Shown: positions 59,235-64,000 of the stretch, piece by piece | Numbering within the stretch: the stretch's first letter is position 1 | How the letters are laid out: each line of letters begins with the position of its first letter | NCBI GenBank assembly: GCA_938743325.2 | Contig: OW568863.1 | Location: 1,116,001-1,180,000 of the forward strand | Length of the DNA stretch: 64,000 bases | Reading direction: 5' to 3' | Source of the DNA: Pycnococcus provasolii | Taxonomy: Eukaryota; Chlorophyta; Pseudoscourfieldiophyceae; Pseudoscourfieldiales; Pycnococcaceae | Notes under the pieces: model-generated | Databases searched by the model: none | The model's input: the letters and a program-made list of their open reading frames with translations, nothing else | Told to the model about the DNA's origin: nothing | Made by a program: the position numbers and the translations under genes

Positions 59235-59533
59235 GTGACGATGCCGTGCTCGATCGGGTACTTGAGGGTGAGTATGCCACGCTTCGCCTGCGCCTCGTCG
59301 CCGACGTAGCACTCCTTTTCCACACCCACCATGGCGCGAACGCTGGTGATCATCGGCCGACCAACGATGGACGGGAAGACAGAGCGCGGCGCGTCGTCGC
59401 CCGCGAATCCTGCTTTGCACATGCCTGATCCGTTGTCGATGACGAGCGCCACTCCCTCTTCCTCGGCGGCTGGACCTTGTTCCGTAGGCTTCATCGCCGC
59501 GGGTGATGGGTTCGCTGGTGCAGTAGTTGCCAT
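58280..59533 (-). CDS. Actin, divergent (NAP-like or conventional)
   Basis: The frame extends to a GTG at 59830, but the only upstream ATG is 59533, giving 417 residues against 375 for usual actin. The first about 27 residues before [27 protein letters not shown] are an added N-terminal extension. Actin motifs continue: [96 protein letters not shown], and [19 protein letters not shown], ending VHRKCF. Two regions are unusual: [20 protein letters not shown] in the DNase-binding loop, and an insert of about 15 residues ([19 protein letters not shown]) near position 260 where actin normally has a short Ser loop. The ATP-binding residues look intact, so it should be a functional actin. Confidence 0.9.
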
Positions 59534-60072
59534 GCTGTTGACGATATCAGTGTAGTGAAACGACGGAATGGCTTGTTCTTGTTGTTGTGTACGCAAAGCT
59601 GCTCGATGCTGCGTCCTGCGAAACGGCACTTCTTCTTGCTGTTGTTGTTGCGGAGGTGACGATGAACGTGCCGTCGTCGGGCTTAGCGACGTGGATGAGG
59701 GTGGTGTAATGGCAGACAACCAGTCGTCCGCGTCGAAGTGGTGCTCGGAGTTCTTGTCGTCGCCGTCCGCTGATGCCAAGTCGTCGCGGTCGTCCGCCGT
59801 GTGCTGCTGTAGCTGATGAGGATGTTCCACAGGAGTGTGGTACGGAGATGTCGTCGTGCGCCGAGGAGGAGTCGTCGTGAAGAAGAACAGGTTATGCTAA
59901 CGAACGGATGCGAATAACGCAAACCCAGCAGCAGCAGGGTCACACAGGCACTTGGCAGAGGGTTTTTGTAGAAGCAGCGGTCCGGAGAGCCTCAAAAACG
60001 CGCCAACTCGGGATGAAAACCTAATTTCAGTTGTTCACTCGAATTCACTAGGCACAGATTCGTTTTTTTTTG

Positions 60073-60104
<32 letters not shown>

Positions 60105-60189
60105 ATCCTTGATTGATTGGGAAATTTGTCATGTGTCACTGCGGGATCCCGGTCGATCATCTTTTGCAGGTTGTTGTGCATGGCGGCGG
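59534..60189. other. Spacer with a 29-base G run
   Basis: This includes the 5' flank of the actin gene. A homopolymer of 29 Gs at 60076-60104 follows a T run. The continuous plus-strand frame through the Gs starts at a TTG, encodes polyglycine, and is not a credible gene start. The exact G count in an assembly at such a site is uncertain. Confidence 0.5.
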
Positions 60190-61071
60190 ATGAAGTTGGT
60201 GCCGCCGTGCGCCCGTGTCCACTACAAGAGGATTTCCTCTTCTATCCGCCCGCCATATATGACGATGACGACCCTCGAGTACTTGCGCTTTGAAATTCCC
60301 GCTCGCCTTCCGTCGGAAACGTTAAAAAAGGTGGTACAAAACACCTTGCGGCATGCCGATTTGGACGTGGAAAAGATCTGCCAAGCAGTTCGAAAAGGCG
60401 ACCGCTCTCGACAAGGCGAGTCCATAAGTCTCAAGCATGGCGCATTGGAAAGATGCCGAATTAAGGTGAAGTATTCATCTGGAAAACTGCACTTCTATTT
60501 GGATGGGAGCCTGGACACCGCCGATAATCTCACCCCGGTGGCATACTTCTCGAAAAAGCTTAGCACCAGTCAAAAGAAGTACAGTCCTACCATGAAGGAA
60601 CTTCTCGCAATTCGACTTGCGTTCGAACACTGGCGCGTGTATCTTCATGGTGCTTGTCGCATTGACCTGCGCAAGTACGTCATCACTGACATGCGCGTCG
60701 TGCCGTCGCGAGGCGGACACCACATGGAGATCCTATGCTACTGCTCTCACTCGGCGATCGCCACCTGGATACGTCCAGACAGCCTGCCTCTACGCGCGCG
60801 CCTCGCCGCTGGGTGCACACGCTGGGACGCCATCCACGAGTACTACCAGAAGCACCAGCTCCTCACTAAGCCGCGCATCGCGCCCGACGGCGTTGGGCAG
60901 ATGACGCGCATCCGATCGCCGCACTCGCAGCGTCTCATCACCGTCCTGTTGCTCCAGTCGACGCCAGACGAGACCACTGCTGGGGAACGCCTACGCAAGG
61001 TCATGACGGACGCAGGCACCGTCATCGACATCTCCGCGGACTCCATCCGTGTTCGCGTCCGCAAATCTTAA
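60190..61071 (+). mobile_element. Fossil fragment of a Ty3/Gypsy-type LTR retroelement (RNase H region) inside an open frame
   Basis: The open frame contains, at about 60510-60655, a stretch that matches the RNase H-like region after reverse transcriptase in Ty3/Gypsy elements: LTPVAYFSKKLSTSQKKYS and KELLAIRLAFEHWRVYLHG. No reverse-transcriptase core, integrase, capsid or long terminal repeats were recognised nearby, so it is a broken fragment. The remaining parts of the frame (TLEYLRFEIPARLPSETLKK before, and KVMTDAGTVIDISADSIRV after) do not match the element and may be host sequence or unrecognised element sequence. The age looks moderate to old. Whether the frame is expressed as a host protein is unknown. 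Confidence 0.55.
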
Positions 61072-61690
61072 ACTTTATTGCGCATGACACGTTCCGACAG
61101 CCAGTCGCGTGTCACGCACCTTTTGGGGGGGGGGAGGAGTGTGGGGAAATCTACCCATTTCCCCGAGGCTAACGGCTAGTTTTGGCTTTCCCGCCAAACT
61201 CGCCTATTTGAGCCTCCTTTTTGGCGTATTACGTATTCATTCTTTATTCGTAACTTACTTTTTCTATTTACTCGCCTACGTCTCCCACACATACGTCTAC
61301 TTTCTCAACTTGGGCGGTACTGTACTTACAAGTACATAGGGAGTAGGTGGGCGGTAGGATTTACGTATGGACCTGCCCAACATCGATACATATCGTCGTC
61401 GGTGCTCGTGCTTTTCTGGCTTTTGAATGGTGGTGAAGCGCCGCCGCCTGCTAAAGTTGGAGAAGATGCTGGATGCAGCAAGGGAAAGAAAAGAACGCCT
61501 CTCTAAAGTCTAACCCAGACCCCGACCCCGCATCCATCCTAACCCTAACCCTAATCCCCCGGGCGGGGTCCTCCAGCCTCCCTCATGTGGATTGTCTGGT
61601 TGTGGATAAACCTGAGCCTCCCCTTTGCTGTCGCATTTGTCATTTCCACTCTTCGCCGCCGATCTCGCCCTCAGCTTTTCTTTTCATAAC
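61072..61690. other. Spacer with a telomere-like block
   Basis: This includes a G/C-rich run near 61124-61140, AT-rich sequence to 61330, and CCTAACCCTAACCCTAATCC at about 61537-61556, roughly 135 bp upstream of the next ATG. Frames across it lack recognisable domains. Confidence 0.45.
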
Positions 61691-62395
61691 ATGGCGGTGG
61701 TGGTGCGCACCCTCCAGGGCCTGCCTTCGCCTACTTCAGGATCCTCGTCTCGACCCGACCTCGATCGCAGAAGAAAAACAACAAACATTCGTCGTACGAA
61801 AGTTTGTGTGGTTGGTGGGGGCGTGGTGGGGGGGGAGTGTAAGGATGCCTCGGCTGTGGTTTCAGTGGGGCCTCAATGTGGGCTCGTCCACAAAGCGTTT
61901 TGGTCGTCCACAAAGCCGCGAATGGCGTCATCCACGTCAAACGTTGCCTCTGTGTCAGCCGGGGTCGCAATCAGCCTGTGCGTGAACGCCGCGGCACTCG
62001 TCAACGCACCGACGGCGTGGGCAGCACCACCGACGAAAAATAATAACACAGCACAGGAGGCGGTGCAGCAGCAAATCCCGCGATTCGACCCGTACACAGG
62101 AGAGGAAAAGCCGTGGCAATTTGATCCGTACACAGGCAAGCCGCTCGAAAAGAAACAAACCACCATAGAAAGCCTGCAGCAAAAAGCTGTGCCGCTTGAG
62201 GTGCAGCCAACCAACAAGGCGGCGGTGGGGATCGTGTTCGCTGGTTCCGCCATCTCTCTCCTCTCCTCCGTCATTTGGGTCGAAAAGCAGGGATTCGACT
62301 GGTTCGATTCCTTGTTTCCGTCCATCTCCATGGCAAACAAACAGCAACTCGAATACGAGAGGCAAGAGGAAAGCGAGGCTGAGGAAACCAGCTGA
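61691..62395 (+). CDS. Probable thylakoid protein, unknown family
   Basis: The frame opens at a TTG (61625); the ATG at 61691 (MAVVVRTLQGLPSPTSG) gives 234 residues. The N terminus is Ser/Arg-rich and poor in acids, like a chloroplast transit peptide. A second hydrophobic stretch follows, VSAGVAISLCVNAAALVNAPTAWA, ending in an Ala-x-Ala-like site (AWA|APPT). Together this is a bipartite leader typical of lumen or thylakoid proteins. The mature part has a duplicated FDPYTG motif (RFDPYTGEEKPWQFDPYTGKP). A C-terminal membrane helix (AAVGIVFAGSAISLLSSVIW) and an acidic tail follow. I do not recognise the family. A thylakoid membrane role is inferred from the leader. Confidence 0.55.
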   Translation: MAVVVRTLQGLPSPTSGSSSRPDLDRRRKTTNIRRTKVCVVGGGVVGGECKDASAVVSVGPQCGLVHKAFWSSTKPRMASSTSNVASVSAGVAISLCVNAAALVNAPTAWAAPPTKNNNTAQEAVQQQIPRFDPYTGEEKPWQFDPYTGKPLEKKQTTIESLQQKAVPLEVQPTNKAAVGIVFAGSAISLLSSVIWVEKQGFDWFDSLFPSISMANKQQLEYERQEESEAEETS

Positions 62396-62788
62396 CCCGA
62401 CCGCAACAAAGGTACTGTAACTACAGCAAAAATGAAAGTCAACGAATGTTTATATTTACTTTCAAGAAAAAAACGGTCCACCCCATCCAAGCACACAATT
62501 CATAACTGTTCTTTTTTTTTCTTCACCATCATCCGCATCACTTCCCAGCTTCGAACATCTTCGCGCGCTCAGCAGCAAACTTGGCACAACCAACCTCGCG
62601 CACCAGCCGATTGCTTCCCCGACAGCCCGAACCACTCCTGGGTTAGGGTTAGGGTTAGGATTCCGGGTTCCTACGGGCTACGAGGACCTCTCGTTTCCTC
62701 GGGCGTTTTTCCAATCCCTCGTCGCTCGTCGTCGTCTGCCAAATCATCCTGCTAGCTAGACTATCATTTCCTCGCAACATAAGGGAAG
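62396..62788. promoter_or_regulatory. Spacer with a TTAGGG block before the transporter gene
   Basis: GGGTTAGGGTTAGGGTTAGG at about 62640-62659 lies some 130 bp upstream of the ATG at 62789. The first part is the AT-rich 3' flank of the thylakoid-protein gene. Confidence 0.5.
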
Positions 62789-64000
62789 ATGGCGGCTTCT
62801 TCATCTTCAAGCCACAATACCCACACGCGGATGCGCACACGAGCGTCGCTCGGTAGCGCATCCGTCAACCTCTCCATGGCCGTACTCGGTGTGGGACAAC
62901 TCACTCTGCCGTACGCAGCGTCGCTTACGGGACTCGCCGAGTGCCTGCTGCTCCTGCTCGTACTCACCGCAGCAGCGCTCGTCAGCCTCGACAGCATAAG
63001 GGAAGGCGCAATCAGGCCGTCGAGACGTAGAGCGGAAACGCGAGCGGCCTCGTCGGACGGCGACGGCGAGGCTGCCCTCGCCACGCCTCTGCTCGTCGAC
63101 GACGATAGCATCGGGCAGATGGGCGAGCTTGCAGCGTCCGTCGAGTGCAAGTCGACGTACGCAGCTATTTTGGAGGAACACATGCCGTCCCACTACTATA
63201 AAAAACTCAGCGACGTTGCACTGCTGCTGTACGCGTGGGGAGGAAGCGTGAGCTTCCTGGTTGTGGTCAAACAGCAAGTGCACTACATCACGCAGTCCAT
63301 CAAGCTTTCCATGCACCTACCATCCTTCGCACCCATGCTCCTGCTGACGGCGGCTGTCACGCTGCCGCTCTCCATGCTCAGAAGCGTCAAGGCGCTCAGG
63401 TACAGCAGCGTCTTCGGTTCGCTCGCCGCGCTCTTCATCACCGCGGTGGTTGTGGTGCACAACCCAACGCTGAAGATGTGCGCGCTCGCGGCTGGCAGCG
63501 AGCCGCCCGCGCAGTGGGAGATCAACCCCACACCTATCGTCGCTGCGCTGCCTCTTCTGGCGTTCGCGCTGAATACGTCGTGGAGCTACGTTCCCGTCTT
63601 TTTCAGCATGTCCGACGACGCGCAGAAGGGAACGCGACGAGAGGCTGTTCGACTGCGTCGTAGCGGGACGTGGCTCGCCATGATCGTGCACAGCTTCGTG
63701 TATGTCAACTACAGCGTGATCACCGTCTATGGCATCGTGAGCTTCTGCGGCGATGTGAAGCAGAATGTTCTCGACGGGTACTCGATTCACAGTGGAAAGC
63801 ACGACGACTGGCGTGGGCACATGGTTCTCTTTGCGCGCTGCGCGCTCGCCGTGCAGCTGATTTTCGCGCTCCCGCTTCGCTTCCACGTCGCTCGCGACGT
63901 GCTCGTGGATGCGTACAACGACGACAGGATGAAGGTGCGGCTGGTGACGTTCGCTTTGGTCGCCTCCGCCGCCGCGGCCGCCGCCCCTCCCGTCCCTCTC
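62789..64000 (+). CDS. Amino-acid transporter, AAAP (SLC38/ANTL type) family, cut by the window end
   Basis: The frame starts at an ATG at 62789 (MAASSSSSHNTHTRMRT) and is open through the last base, so at least 404 residues are encoded. The first membrane helix has the family signature ASLGSASVNLSMAVLGVGQLTLPYAASLTG, with the GxG-type helix break expected in AAAP proteins. A hydrophilic stretch with EGAIRPSRRR follows. Further hydrophobic segments include SDVALLLYAWGGSVSFLVVVKQQ, FAPMLLLTAAVTLPLSML, SSVFGSLAALFITAVVVV, ALPLLAFALNTSWSYVPVFFSM and HSFVYVNYSVITVYGIVSF. Family members are proton- or sodium-coupled amino-acid carriers of the plasma or vacuolar membrane. The substrate is not predictable. 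Confidence 0.85.
   Translation, partial: MAASSSSSHNTHTRMRTRASLGSASVNLSMAVLGVGQLTLPYAASLTGLAECLLLLLVLTAAALVSLDSIREGAIRPSRRRAETRAASSDGDGEAALATPLLVDDDSIGQMGELAASVECKSTYAAILEEHMPSHYYKKLSDVALLLYAWGGSVSFLVVVKQQVHYITQSIKLSMHLPSFAPMLLLTAAVTLPLSMLRSVKALRYSSVFGSLAALFITAVVVVHNPTLKMCALAAGSEPPAQWEINPTPIVAALPLLAFALNTSWSYVPVFFSMSDDAQKGTRREAVRLRRSGTWLAMIVHSFVYVNYSVITVYGIVSFCGDVKQNVLDGYSIHSGKHDDWRGHMVLFARCALAVQLIFALPLRFHVARDVLVDAYNDDRMKVRLVTFALVASAAAAAAPPVPL

Noticed and set aside
60070-60189. A polyglycine N terminus extending the retroelement-bearing frame
   Set aside because: It starts at a TTG and translates a homopolymer G run; no credible start codon supports it.
1-64000. tRNA, rRNA or CRISPR loci
   Set aside because: No cloverleaf, rRNA or spaced-repeat array was recognised when reading the sequence. 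A covariance-model scan such as tRNAscan-SE would be decisive.

Overview
This is a nuclear window from a photosynthetic microbial eukaryote. The best guess is a small, compact-genome green alga of prasinophyte type, but that placement is inference. The evidence for photosynthesis is a clear TAB2 homologue (photosystem I mRNA translation factor) plus proteins with plastid-type leaders. An AP2/ERF-type protein, a plant-type GH28 polygalacturonase and a plant-type DUF4535 protein fit the green lineage. A eukaryotic nucleus is shown by actin, Furry, UBA3, OS-9, a DDB1-type protein, an Spp2-type splicing factor and GT-AG introns. Coding sequence is GC-rich with strongly biased third positions. Most genes are single long exons with short spacers. 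I found only three gene models that need splicing: a DUF4535 mini-gene, the 5' end of an NRPS-like gene, and a doubtful small gene. Several of the longest open frames begin at TTG or GTG, so I set starts at in-frame ATGs.

Layout. 1-6.6 kb: the start of an unknown membrane protein, a DDB1/CPSF-A family protein and the spliced mini-gene. 6.6-10 kb: a PP2A leucine carboxyl methyltransferase and a bestrophin-like channel. 10.3-17.4 kb: a very large single-module NRPS-like enzyme (adenylation, nested methyltransferase, carrier and CocE-type serine hydrolase), the most unusual gene here. 18-29.3 kb: a Rubicon-homology zinc protein, an interrupted small gene, and a 2,931-residue Furry/MOR2-PAG1 protein. 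29.98-31.66 kb: a 1,687-bp transposon-like element with identical 297-bp terminal inverted repeats and a 9-bp target duplication. 32-42.9 kb: an exostosin-like glycosyltransferase, an MHS-type MFS transporter, a giant SPRY/U-box protein and an OS-9-like ER lectin. 43-53.9 kb: an M14 carboxypeptidase, an MDP1-type phosphatase, an unknown basic protein, a polygalacturonase, a G-patch protein, organellar TsaE, an AP2-domain protein, UBA3, a YCII-related protein and a TPR protein. 54.4-64 kb: TAB2, two unknown membrane proteins, a divergent actin, a fossil retroelement fragment, a probable thylakoid protein and the start of an amino-acid transporter.

Themes. Protein quality control and ubiquitin-like pathways are well represented (DDB1-type, U-box E3/E4, OS-9, UBA3), but nothing suggests an operon. 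Many neighbours are divergently transcribed from short shared promoters. Short tandem TTAGGG/CCCTAA blocks sit just upstream of many genes on either strand, which looks like a promoter-associated telomere-like motif rather than a chromosome end. No tRNA, rRNA or CRISPR array was recognised by eye.
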